Assembly: GCA_016708265.1 (NCBI GenBank)
Contig: JADJGA010000006.1
Location: forward strand, 1-64,000
Length of the DNA stretch: 64,000 nt
From: Saprospiraceae bacterium
Lineage (GTDB): Bacteria > Bacteroidota > Bacteroidia > Chitinophagales > Saprospiraceae
Direction of reading: 5' to 3'
Positions within the stretch are counted from its first letter, which is position 1; each line of letters begins with the position of its first letter. Positions 20,613-29,742 of the stretch are shown piece after piece. A program made the translations under genes and the position numbers. A model generated the notes under the pieces. That model did no database searches and had not been told where the DNA came from. It worked only from the letters and a program-made list of their open reading frames with translations.

Positions 20613-21689
20613 TTATTTTGTGAAATCAATAGTTTTTGCAATTGCCATTAATTGCTGCAAATAGAACTTTTTATCTTCTCCCGGGCCATATGTAAATCCA
20701 AAAAAGAAAATATTATCGCCTGTAATTTTATTTTCTATCAGATATGCAATATATGGTCCACCCATAAAATCATTTGTCATTTCCCATATTCCCCTGAATT
20801 CATTAGCTTCATTGCCATTAATCGATCTTGTAAATTCCAGGACCGGCATATCCTTAACATTAGCAACCAGTACTGATCCTTTAGTGTCTGCATTAACAAG
20901 TTTGCCGAATTTGTTGATGTTTTGTAATACTAATTGCATTTTATCAGTCAAAACATCTTTATTTTCTATTTTGCTGACTATAAAATTAATTATTGATTTT
21001 TTGGAATCTCTTCTGAGCCAGATCATATTTTCATTTTCAAGATACAGAGCCTGCAAATATTCTTTAGGGATTTTTACACTAATACCTAAATCACGGCTTA
21101 TCTTATTTTGAAGATCAGCATTTTCTCCTGAATAAAAAGTTGCTGCCTGCAATTGAGATTCATCATGTGCATAGATTTTTTCTGTGATTCTGGAGAAATT
21201 TGAACTTATGCTTTTATTCAAGTCCTCAATGTTATTACCAGTCAAATAAACAATCAACTGATCCCTTGCCCATTTATCCCTTCCGTACATCAGGTTTACC
21301 CCGGATTTTATCATTTCTGAATATTTTTGTTCCCCCAGGTCGCTCCTGAACATTTTATATTCACCAGTACTCGTATCTGAAAGATTAATGAGTATCAGGT
21401 AAGTTCTCAATTGCCGTCGCAGAGGTTCGGCATCTATTTGCTCAAATGTAAAATACCGGATATTGAAAATTGGTTCAGGGTTGGGTGTGATTGGAAAAGG
21501 AGATTCAAAATAATATCGGAATGTATCTCCGGTAATTCCCTCCCAAAGATTTTTACCGGCAACCAGGATCAGGTCATTTGTCTTTGAGATTGCCAGGGGT
21601 TTATTCATTCCTGAACCATTATTATTGAAGCAGGAATAGAAACCTGTACACAGAAAAAGGCAAACTAACAGATATTTTAAATTTAACAT
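20613..21689 (-). CDS. DUF4837 family lipoprotein
   Basis: A 358-residue envelope lipoprotein with a signal peptide and lipobox (FYSC after about 20 residues). The body matches, from memory, the Bacteroidota family DUF4837: an early DLILVAGKNLWEG segment, a QLRTYLILINLSDTS region, WARDQLIVYLTGN, and a C-terminal part with RGIWEMTNDFMGGPYIAYLI and FFFGFTYGPGEDKKFYLQQL. No function is established. It is likely co-transcribed with the glycosyltransferase gene 6 bp downstream. Confidence 0.8.
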   Translation of the reverse strand: MLNLKYLLVCLFLCTGFYSCFNNNGSGMNKPLAISKTNDLILVAGKNLWEGITGDTFRYYFESPFPITPNPEPIFNIRYFTFEQIDAEPLRRQLRTYLILINLSDTSTGEYKMFRSDLGEQKYSEMIKSGVNLMYGRDKWARDQLIVYLTGNNIEDLNKSISSNFSRITEKIYAHDESQLQAATFYSGENADLQNKISRDLGISVKIPKEYLQALYLENENMIWLRRDSKKSIINFIVSKIENKDVLTDKMQLVLQNINKFGKLVNADTKGSVLVANVKDMPVLEFTRSINGNEANEFRGIWEMTNDFMGGPYIAYLIENKITGDNIFFFGFTYGPGEDKKFYLQQLMAIAKTIDFTK

Positions 21690-21792
21690 AACGCAAAAGT
21701 ATTAATTAATTGAGAAGATACAAACTTATTCTTATTTTATAAGATGCATTTCATGGCCATTAAGGTGTAAGGATATTTAGATGGAAATAAAT

Positions 21793-22557
21793 TTAAAAGC
21801 TAAATATATTTTCTGCATTTTTACTTGTTATGTTTTCTAACTCATCGACCTGCAGTTTTTTTATTTCAGACATTTTTTGAGCAACATATTTTAAATACGA
21901 GCTTTCATTTCTTTTTCCTCTGAAAGGAACAGGGGTAAGATAAGGCGCATCAGTTTCCAGTACAAAATAGTCTAATGGCAGTTCTTTAACTATAACTGCA
22001 AGTTCATTGTTTTTGTATGTGAGTACTCCACCGATTCCAAGATAAAATCCCAGATCTATTATTTTTTTTGCCTGTTCAATATTTCCTGAAAAACAATGAA
22101 ATATACCTTTCAGACTTCCGTCTTGCTTATTTTTTACAATATCAATTGTCAGATCCATTGAATCCCTGGCATGAATTATTACAGGCAATTGATATTTCTG
22201 TGCCCAGTCAATCTGAGTCTCAAAAGCCTCAATTTGTTCATTGATAAAAGTCCTGTCCCAGTAAAGATCAGTTCCTGTCTCACCAATACCGCAAAACCTA
22301 TGATTATCTATCATGGATTGCATGGTATCCAGCTCTGCTCTGAAATTTTCATTTACCGAACCGGGATGTAAACCGATCATGGAGCGGAAAAAATCCTGAT
22401 CAATTGATTCCAGATACAGCATTTTTTCAATAGTGGAGTTATCTATATTGGGCAAATAGACTTTGCCAATACTGTTGTTTTTTGCATTTTGTATCACTGT
22501 TTCAATATCGTTCTCAAAATGCTCCAGATATAAATGAGCATGTGTATCTGTCAACAT
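21793..22557 (-). CDS. TatD-family metal-dependent hydrolase / DNase
   Basis: Amidohydrolase-fold TIM barrel of 254 residues. Metal-site motifs are in order: DTHAHLY near the N-terminus, GIGETGTDLYWD, PVIIHARDS, GIFHCFSG and LETDAPYLTP. TatD proteins are 3'-5' exonucleases or deoxyribonucleases in bacteria. Length and motif order are normal. Its stop is about 100 bp upstream of the DUF4837 start on the same strand. Confidence 0.92.
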   Translation of the reverse strand: MLTDTHAHLYLEHFENDIETVIQNAKNNSIGKVYLPNIDNSTIEKMLYLESIDQDFFRSMIGLHPGSVNENFRAELDTMQSMIDNHRFCGIGETGTDLYWDRTFINEQIEAFETQIDWAQKYQLPVIIHARDSMDLTIDIVKNKQDGSLKGIFHCFSGNIEQAKKIIDLGFYLGIGGVLTYKNNELAVIVKELPLDYFVLETDAPYLTPVPFRGKRNESSYLKYVAQKMSEIKKLQVDELENITSKNAENIFSF

Positions 22558-22951
22558 AAATTTTATTTTTTTAAAAATGCGAAATTAAAATATTTATTTA
22601 AATTGTTAAAAAGTTAGTTTCTAACCATCGAACCTTCCAGCATTTTTAGTACATAAATTTGTATAGGTTTCAGTTTTGCATTTTTAGTTTTACATATAAA
22701 TATAAAATCAAAAGTTTAAAGTCAAAATCGTATTTCCTCACATCATTCCAAAATTCCAATATTCCTTCGTTTTCCCTTAACATATAAACCCTATGGACAC
22801 GCTCAACAATCTTGTTTTGTTAACAGCATGGAATTACAGCTTATTACGTATAAAAAATATTTAAATTTAATAAATTACTATAATTGCTGAAAAAAAAATT
22901 AGGAAAAACTCTCATTTTTTTTAAATTTTGCGTTTTCAAATAAACGTGCAT
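22558..22951. other. 394-bp intergenic region between tatD and tRNA-Ser
   Basis: No coding region, hairpin terminator or repeat stands out. It must hold the divergent promoters for the tatD gene and the tRNA. A TAAATTTTG stretch about 20 bp before the tRNA resembles a -7 box with one extra base. Confidence 0.4.
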
Positions 22952-23040
22952 GGAGAGTTGGCCGAGTTGGTCTATGGCGCACGCCTGGAAAGTGTGTATA
23001 CTCCAAAAGGGTATCAAGGGTTCGAATCCCTTACTCTCCG
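22952..23040 (+). tRNA. tRNA-Ser (anticodon GGA)
   Basis: An 89-nt gene with the type II (long variable arm) form of tRNA-Ser. The acceptor stem GGAGAGT pairs with ACTCTCC. The anticodon loop CTGGAAA gives anticodon GGA, and the T arm GGGTTCGAATCCC is perfect. A long variable stem lies between them (TACTCC with GGGTA). The discriminator base is G, and the genome continues GCA, so the CCA end is not encoded. It reads UCC and UCU codons. Confidence 0.96.
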
Positions 23041-23177
23041 CAAAGCATATATAAAAAGTTATATTTGTGAAAAATTTGAATTTTTTTTTTAAAAAATAGT
23101 TCATTTTAAAATATTTAGTTACTTTTATATTTCAAATTAAATCGTTTAAATATTCATTAATAGAAAACAAGAAAATT

Positions 23178-23894
23178 ATGCGAAAATTAATTGTATTTTT
23201 AGGGGTTTTTGTCATTACAGCATATGTAAATGCTATTAATCTAATGGCTGCTGATAATGGATCATCATTTCAGATGTTAAAAGAAAAATTTATTGAAGGA
23301 GACTGGAGATTTATGAGTACTATTCTGATCTCATTGATTTTGGGTCTTGCTTTGAGTATTGAAAGAGTTGTTACTTTAAATCTTGCTTCAGTCAATGTAG
23401 ATAAACTTTTGAAAAAAGTTGATGATAAATTGGCAGAGGGTGATTTGGAAGGTGCAAAAGAGGTATGTAAATCTACTCCCGGTCCTGCTGCTGCTGTAAT
23501 TTTTGAGGGATTGAAAAATGCTAAATACGGCCCTGAGGCAGTTGAAAAATCGATTGTAGCTTTTGGATCAGTTCAGATGGGACTGCTTGAGAAAGGTCTC
23601 GTATGGATTTCCCTTTTCATTGCAGTTGCGCCTATGCTTGGATTCCTTGGGACAGTTATTGGTATGATCCAGGCCTTCGATAAGATACAGCAGGTTGGTG
23701 ATATTTCTCCTACCATTGTTGCTGGGGGTATTAAAGTTGCACTTTTAACAACAGTATTTGGTCTTATAGTTGCAATTATTCTTCAATTGTTCTATAACTA
23801 TATCGTTACCAAAATTGACGGTATCATTATAAAAATGGAAGAAGGAACTATAACTTTCCTCGATATGCTTATTGAAAGAGGAGTATTTAAATAA
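23178..23894 (+). CDS. exbB: ExbB/TolQ/MotA-type proton channel subunit
   Basis: Inner-membrane protein of 238 residues with an N-terminal hydrophobic segment that could be cleaved, then three further helices. The conserved MotA/TolQ/ExbB core is seen at VAPMLGFLGTVIGMIQAFDKI and ISPTIVAGGIKVALLTTVFGLIVAI. With ExbD it uses the proton gradient to energise TonB-dependent outer-membrane transport. The next three genes follow with short gaps of about 3-20 bp, forming one operon that ends at the terminator at 25501. Confidence 0.92.
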   Translation: MRKLIVFLGVFVITAYVNAINLMAADNGSSFQMLKEKFIEGDWRFMSTILISLILGLALSIERVVTLNLASVNVDKLLKKVDDKLAEGDLEGAKEVCKSTPGPAAAVIFEGLKNAKYGPEAVEKSIVAFGSVQMGLLEKGLVWISLFIAVAPMLGFLGTVIGMIQAFDKIQQVGDISPTIVAGGIKVALLTTVFGLIVAIILQLFYNYIVTKIDGIIIKMEEGTITFLDMLIERGVFK

Positions 23895-23915
23895 TAATTG
23901 AAAAAATTAATAATC

Positions 23916-24413
23916 ATGACATCATTATACAAATTTTTGATGAAGTATGGCAATTTAGTAGCTTTGCTATTAGCTGTACTTGTAGTAATAAAATTCGTAA
24001 TTGATTTTACTATAGGCTTGAATGCCAAAGGAATGGATGTCGGTACAGATCTGGTTCCAGTTAAAGATAAAGTTGACTTTTTCAACTTTACTCTTTATTT
24101 CGCTGTTTTTTTAATCTTTTTTGCTTTGTTCGTTTGGTTTTTAGTTGAAGCTTTTAATCTTTTTAAAAATGTAAAAGGTTCTTATAAGTCATTGATCAGT
24201 TTTGCTGTAGTTATTATTGTTTATTTAATTTTTTATTTTACAGCTAATACAAATGAAGGAGGTAGAATGGCAGAGTTGATGGCTGATCCGGTTTATAATT
24301 TGACCGCAACTTCATCAAAACACATTTCAGCAGGCATATGGACAACTGTTACTTTATTTGTTGTTTCTATTGTGGCTTTTATTGGGAGTGAAATTTTCAG
24401 TATGTTTAAATAA
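23916..24413 (+). CDS. Small membrane protein within the ExbB/ExbD operon
   Basis: A 165-residue protein with about four predicted membrane helices (NLVALLLAVLVVIKFVIDF; FNFTLYFAVFLIFFALFVWFLV; SLISFAVVIIVYLIFYF; IWTTVTLFVVSIVAFIGSEIF). I start it at the ATG at 23916; a TTG six codons earlier (23898) is possible. I know this kind of uncharacterised protein between exbB and exbD in other Bacteroidota operons, but no function is established. Its place suggests a partner of the proton channel. Confidence 0.75.
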   Translation: MTSLYKFLMKYGNLVALLLAVLVVIKFVIDFTIGLNAKGMDVGTDLVPVKDKVDFFNFTLYFAVFLIFFALFVWFLVEAFNLFKNVKGSYKSLISFAVVIIVYLIFYFTANTNEGGRMAELMADPVYNLTATSSKHISAGIWTTVTLFVVSIVAFIGSEIFSMFK

Positions 24414-24419
24414 TCAATT

Positions 24420-24980
24420 ATGGCAAAAAAGAGCGGAAAAGACAAAGTGACCAATGAAATCAATGCCGGTTCAATGGCCGACATAGCATTTCTTTTGTTG
24501 ATTTTTTTCCTGGTAACAACAACAATGGATCAGGATAAAGGTCTTTTGGTCAGGCTTCCTCCATGGTCTCCGGATGTTAAACCTGAAGATGTAAGGGTAA
24601 ATCAAAGGAATTTATTCACAGTTTTGGTAAATGCTAATGATGAGTTATTGGTTAGAGGAGAAGCGGTGGATATAAATATGCTAAGAAAAAAAACCAAGGA
24701 TTTTATTTCTAATCCGAATAAAGATCCAAAGATGGCAGATGCTCCAAATAGGGCAATCATATCTCTTAAGAATGACCGCGGTACTCATTATGACAAATAT
24801 ATTCATGTTTATAATGAACTTAAAGCGGCTTATAATGAATTGAGAGATGAGGAAGCAAAAAGAAGATATGGAAAAATATTAGAGGATTTGCCGGAAGCCA
24901 AACAGGAAGAGATAAGAAATATGATACCATTAGTATTGTCAGAAGCAGAAGCTACGAGCTTTGGAGAAGAAAACAAATAA
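24420..24980 (+). CDS. exbD: ExbD/TolR-type biopolymer transport protein, first copy
   Basis: A 186-residue protein with a short basic N-terminus, one membrane helix (MADIAFLLLIFFLVTTTM) carrying the conserved Asp of the ExbD proton path, and a periplasmic domain. It begins only 6 bp after the preceding gene and is followed by a second ExbD. Two different ExbD paralogues in a row are common in Bacteroidota. The C-terminal extension (KRRYGKILEDLPEAKQEE) is longer than in E. coli ExbD. Confidence 0.9.
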   Translation: MAKKSGKDKVTNEINAGSMADIAFLLLIFFLVTTTMDQDKGLLVRLPPWSPDVKPEDVRVNQRNLFTVLVNANDELLVRGEAVDINMLRKKTKDFISNPNKDPKMADAPNRAIISLKNDRGTHYDKYIHVYNELKAAYNELRDEEAKRRYGKILEDLPEAKQEEIRNMIPLVLSEAEATSFGEENK

Positions 24981-24999
24981 CCCAATAAAAAAGTAGAAA

Positions 25000-25479
25000 A
25001 TGGCTACATTTGAAAAAAAACGCGGAAAAGCATCACCTGCAATATCTACTGCATCACTGCCCGATATTATATTTATGCTTTTATTTTTCTTTATGACTGT
25101 TACAGTTTTAAGGAATAGTGAATTAAAGGTTAATGTTAGTATACCTGACGCAACGGAATTGACAAAACTTGAGAAAAAATCTTTGGTTAATTTTATTTAT
25201 ATCGGAGTACCAATGTTAGCTCATCAGGCACAAAGAGGCACAAGTCCTCAGGTACAGCTTGGAGATAAGTTTTCTTCAATTGGAGAAATACCTTTATTTT
25301 TAGAGAAACACAAGTTAAAGGTGCCTGAAAATCAACGTTCTGCAATTATTTCTTCACTGAAAATTGACAAAAGTATGACTATGGGTATAGTTACTGATGT
25401 TAAACTTGAGTTAAGAAAATATAACCAGCTTAAAGTGAATTATTCAGCAAGAAAGCTTGTGGGCGATAAATTTAAATAA
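25000..25479 (+). CDS. exbD: ExbD/TolR-type biopolymer transport protein, second copy
   Basis: A 159-residue ExbD paralogue. The membrane helix has LPDIIFMLLFFFMTVTVL with the proton-path Asp, followed by a periplasmic domain (NQRSAIISSLKIDKSMTMGIVTDVKLELRKYN). It ends the operon. No TonB gene follows, although tonB often lies nearby in related operons. The terminator is 21 bp after the stop. Confidence 0.88.
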   Translation: MATFEKKRGKASPAISTASLPDIIFMLLFFFMTVTVLRNSELKVNVSIPDATELTKLEKKSLVNFIYIGVPMLAHQAQRGTSPQVQLGDKFSSIGEIPLFLEKHKLKVPENQRSAIISSLKIDKSMTMGIVTDVKLELRKYNQLKVNYSARKLVGDKFK

Positions 25480-25500
25480 AAGAAAAATTTTAAAATTTAA

Positions 25501-25531
25501 AGAGGACACAATTTTGTGTCCTCTTTTTATT
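25501..25531 (+). terminator. Intrinsic terminator of the exbB operon
   Basis: AGAGGACACAA pairs with TTGTGTCCTCT, an 11-bp perfect stem with a 2-nt loop in the strict fold, followed by a TTTTTATTTTA tract. Confidence 0.9.
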
Positions 25532-25628
25532 TTATTTTGTACTCCATTCTAAAAGTTAATATATTTTTAGCGCTGCATTCAACTTATTATTCTCAGTTAA
25601 TTGTTTAATGAACTTTACCTGAATTTAT

Positions 25629-25636
25629 TATCTTTG
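25629..25636 (+). promoter_or_regulatory. -7 box TATCTTTG upstream of ileS
   Basis: Exact TAnnTTTG match 27 bp before the ileS ATG. A weak TTGT lies about 24 bp upstream in place of the -33 TTTG. Confidence 0.5.
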
Positions 25637-25662
25637 CACTTTATTATAAATTCATATTTTAC

Positions 25663-28600
25663 ATGAAAAAGTATAGTGAATATAAATCATTAGATTTCAA
25701 TCAGATAGATAAAGAGATTCTGGAGTTCTGGGAAAAGGGTAAGATTTTTGAAAGAAGTATTTCAGAACGGCCGGAAGAAAATCAGTTTATTTTTTATGAA
25801 GGTCCTCCTTCGGCTAATGGCAAACCTGGAATACATCATGTATTCGGGAGAGCAATAAAGGATATGGTTTGCCGGTATCAGACTATGTCAGGTAAAAAGG
25901 GTGGAGCGCAAAGGTGGTTGGGATGCTCATGGGCTACCTGTTGAGTTAAAAGTTGAAGAAGGTCTGGGTATAACTAAGGAAGATATAGGGAAAACAATTT
26001 CCATTGAAGATTACAACGAAAAGTGCAGGGTCACGGTAATGGAATATGTTGACCAGTGGAATGATATCACCCGTAAGATGGGTTACTGGGTAGATCTTGA
26101 CAAACCATATATCACATTTACAAACGATTACATAGAATCTGTTTGGTGGTTATTAGGTCAAATGTACAATAAAGGATTGCTTTATAAAGGTTATACAATA
26201 CAACCATATAGTCCCGGAGCCGGTACCGGACTTAGTTCCCATGAGCTAAATCTGCCTGGCTGCTACAAGGACGTGAAGGATACAACTATTGTTGCGCAGT
26301 TCAAAGCTAAACGAAACAAGAGATCAGAGTTCCTTTTCGATGGTATTGAAAATAGTGATGTTTTTTTCCTTGCCTGGACTACAACCCCCTGGACTTTACC
26401 TTCAAATACAGCTCTGGCTGTAGGGAAGAATATTGATTATGTCAGAGTATTCACATTCAATCCATATACTAAAAAACCTGTCAATCTTATCCTTGCAAAA
26501 GCATTGCTTGCTAACTGGTTCAATCTGGAAAATGAAGTTCATGATAAAGTTGAACACGACCCTGAAAAAGATAAGAATATTCCCTATAGAATTACAGGAG
26601 AGTTTAAAGGTAAAGATTTTGAATTCATGGATTATGAACAATTGATGCCTTATCAGCAACCTTCTGACGGTGACGCATTTAAGGTTTTACTGGGAGATTT
26701 TGTATCTACAGAAGATGGTACAGGTATTGTACATATAGCTCCTTCATTTGGAGCTGATGATATGTTTGTGGCTAAAGCAAATGGAATAGGTTCTTTAACC
26801 CTTGTTGACAAGCAAGGGAAATTTATTGATGATGTAGGGGAATTATCGGGAAGATATGTGAAGAACTATAAAGATGATCCTAAATGGGAAGATGTAGATG
26901 TTGATATCGCAGTTATGCTTAAAAATGATAATAAAGCATTCAGTATTAAAAAATATGTACACAATTATCCGCATTGCTGGAGAACTGATAAGCCGATTCT
27001 ATATTATCCTCTTGACAGCTGGTTTGTGAGAACAACTGCAATGCAGGAAAAGCTGATAGAACTTAACAAGACCATCAACTGGAAACCGGATCATACCGGT
27101 ACAGGAAGATTTGGAAAATGGCTGGAAAATCTTCAGGACTGGAATCTTTCGAGATCAAGATACTGGGGAATACCTTTACCGATATGGAGAACAGAAGAAG
27201 GTGACGAGGAAGTATTCATTGATTCTGTTGAAAAGCTCATTTCAGAAATTGAAAGGTCAATTGAAGCAGGATTCATGAAAGAGCGCAATTTCGCAGGAGA
27301 ATATCATGAATTTGATCTTCACCGGCCATATATTGACAATGTTGTTCTTGTGTCAGCCAGCGGAAAACCAATGTACAGGGAATCAGACCTTATCGATGTC
27401 TGGTTTGACAGTGGTTCAATGCCTGCAGCTCAGTTGCATTATCCATTCAATAATGCTGATAAATTTAAAACCCATTTTCCTGCAGATTTCATTTCTGAAG
27501 GTGTAGATCAGACACGGGGCTGGTTTTTTACATTACACGCTGTTGCTACCCTGGTATTTGAAAGCGTAGCTTTTAAAAATGTAATTTCTACTGGTTTGGT
27601 TTTGGATAAAAATGGAGAAAAAATGTCTAAAAGAAAAGGCAATGTTGTCGACCCTTTTGAGACTATCGAAAAATACGGTGCTGATCCGACAAGGTGGTAT
27701 ATGATCTCAAGCAGCCCTCCGTGGGATAATCTTAAATTTGATCTCTCAGGAATTGAAGAGACAACCAGGAAATTTTTTCTCACGCTCTACAATACCTATT
27801 CATTTTTTGCTTTGTATGCAAACCTCGATAAATTTACTTATTCGGAAAAAGATATACCGCTTGAAAAACGTGCAGAAATTGACAGATGGATCATTTCATT
27901 GCTTAACACTTTAAAAATTGAAGTAAAGGAACATCTTGACAATTTTGACCTTACACCAGCACTGAGGAAAATACAGAATTTTGTATACGATCATCTAAGC
28001 AACTGGTATGTGCGTCTGAACAGGAGAAGATTCTGGAAAGGAGAGATTTCAGAAGATAAAATTGCTGCATATCAGACATTGTATGAGGTATTGATGACAA
28101 TATCAAAACTTATGGCACCTACTGCCCCTTTTATGTCTGAATGGATGTTCAGGAATCTAAATGAAGTCACAGGTAAAGAATCACACGATTCTGTTCACTT
28201 ATGCCTGTATCCGGATATAAATGAATCTTATATAGACAAGGATCTTGAGCAGAGAATGGAATATGCTCAGCAGATATCTTCGATGGTACTTTCATTGCGT
28301 AAGAAAGAAAGACTGAGAGTAAGGCAACCTCTGAAAAAGATAATTCTGCCGATTCTTAGTGAGAAATTCATAGACCAGATTGAAAAAGTAAAAGACCTGA
28401 TTTTACATGAATTGAATGTAAAGGAAATTGAGTATATAACAGATACATCCGGTATTATACATAAGGGTATCAAACCCAATTTTAAGACACTGGGAAGCAG
28501 GCTCGGAAAACATATGAAAGATGCTGCAACTGCAATTAATAAGTTTTCACAAAAGGATATTTCCCACATTGAAAGTACCGGAAAATATCAGATTCAGATC

Positions 28601-28981
28601 GGAGGAGAGGTTTTCGAGCTGGTATCAGAAGACTTTATAATTACAGCAGAGGATATCCCGGGCTGGCTGGTAGCAACGGAAGGAGAAATGACTGTTGCTC
28701 TTGATATAAGCCTTGATGAAAACCTGGTTTCAGAAGGATTAGCCCGAGAGTTGGTCAACAGGATACAAAACCTTCGTAAGGGCAGCGATTTTAATGTCAC
28801 TGACAGGATAATAATTGAGATTGAAAAAAATGAACAACTTGTTAATGCCATTGTTCAGTATGGAGAATACATAAAATCAGAAACTTTAGCTGACAATATT
28901 TTTATTGCAGATAGAATTGAAAATGAGCAAATTGAGCTAACAGAAAATGTCAATTGCAAAATTAGAATATATAAAAGCTGA
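25663..28981 (+). CDS. ileS: Isoleucyl-tRNA synthetase, reading frame broken by a one-base indel
   Basis: Class I synthetase that charges tRNA-Ile. The N-terminal piece (25663-25944) has the FYEGPPSANGKPGIHH HIGH-type motif. The rest, from 25902 in another frame, begins inside the conserved GGWDAHGLPVEL motif and holds the editing domain (WTTTPWTLPSNTAL), the GEKMSKRKGN loop and the anticodon-binding domain. Removing one base from AAAAAGGG (25894-25901) joins the parts into about 1105 residues, a normal length for Bacteroidota IleRS. As ileS is essential and no second copy is in the window, the break is most likely a sequence error. The peroxiredoxin gene starts 32 bp after the stop. Confidence 0.93.
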
Positions 28982-29013
28982 TTAAAACTTTATAAATATT
29001 AAAAAACTTAATT

Positions 29014-29643
29014 ATGTCATTAGTAGGAAAAAAAGCACCATTATTTGAAACTCAGGCAGTATTGAACGGGATGGAAATCGTTCCTGATTTTACGATCAGT
29101 GATTATATCGGGAGAAAATATGTAGTTATTTTCTTTTATCCAAAGGATTTTACTTTTGTATGTCCGACAGAATTATTTGCTTTTCAGGAAAAATTTGAAG
29201 AATTCGAGAAGAGAAATGTACAGGTAATTGCCTGCAGTACAGATACAGAACAGTCTCACTGGGGCTGGTTGAACATGGATAAAAATGCCGGAGGAATTAA
29301 GGGAGTTAAATATCCTGTCATTGCCGATACAAACAAAACCATTTCGTATAATTACGGGGTACTTGCAGGAAACTGGGATTACAACGATGACGGTGAATTG
29401 ATCTCACAGGGTGAAATGGTTGCCTACAGGGGATTATTCCTGATCGACCTTGAAGGAATTGTACGTCACGAGACTGTTAACGATATGCCTATCGGCAGAA
29501 ATGTTGAAGAGGTGCTCAGAGTTGTTGATGCATGGCAGTTTTATGAAAAACACGGTGAGGTTTGTCCTGCAAACTGGAAACCGGGAGCAGCGTCAATGAA
29601 AGCTACTCATGATGGTGTGGCAGATTATCTGGCTAAACATTAA
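29014..29643 (+). CDS. 2-Cys peroxiredoxin (AhpC/Prx1 type)
   Basis: Cytosolic thiol peroxidase of 209 residues that reduces hydrogen peroxide and organic peroxides. The peroxidatic Cys50 is in DFTFVCPTE and the resolving Cys184 in GEVCPANW. The C-terminus continues past the resolving Cys, as in typical 2-Cys enzymes of the Prx1 class. It follows ileS by 32 bp and may share its transcript. A terminator follows. Confidence 0.93.
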   Translation: MSLVGKKAPLFETQAVLNGMEIVPDFTISDYIGRKYVVIFFYPKDFTFVCPTELFAFQEKFEEFEKRNVQVIACSTDTEQSHWGWLNMDKNAGGIKGVKYPVIADTNKTISYNYGVLAGNWDYNDDGELISQGEMVAYRGLFLIDLEGIVRHETVNDMPIGRNVEEVLRVVDAWQFYEKHGEVCPANWKPGAASMKATHDGVADYLAKH

Positions 29644-29665
29644 TAAATGAAATTATATCAAAATG

Positions 29666-29697
29666 GAGCCTTCAGTATACTGTTGGCTCTTTTTTTG
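29666..29697 (+). terminator. Intrinsic terminator after the peroxiredoxin gene
   Basis: GAGCC (29666-29670) pairs with GGCTC (29685-29689); the loop contains a second self-complementary CAGTATACTG. A T-run follows. Confidence 0.75.
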
Positions 29698-29742
29698 TTA
29701 ATTGTACCATGAATAAATTTTTGTGCAGTTCCTCAATCATGC

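Noticed and set aside
22844..23104. Minus-strand reading frame over the tRNA-Ser gene
   Set aside because: It is the antisense of the tRNA (the GFEPLIPFWS-type peptide is a known artefact of tRNA-Ser genes) and has no other support.
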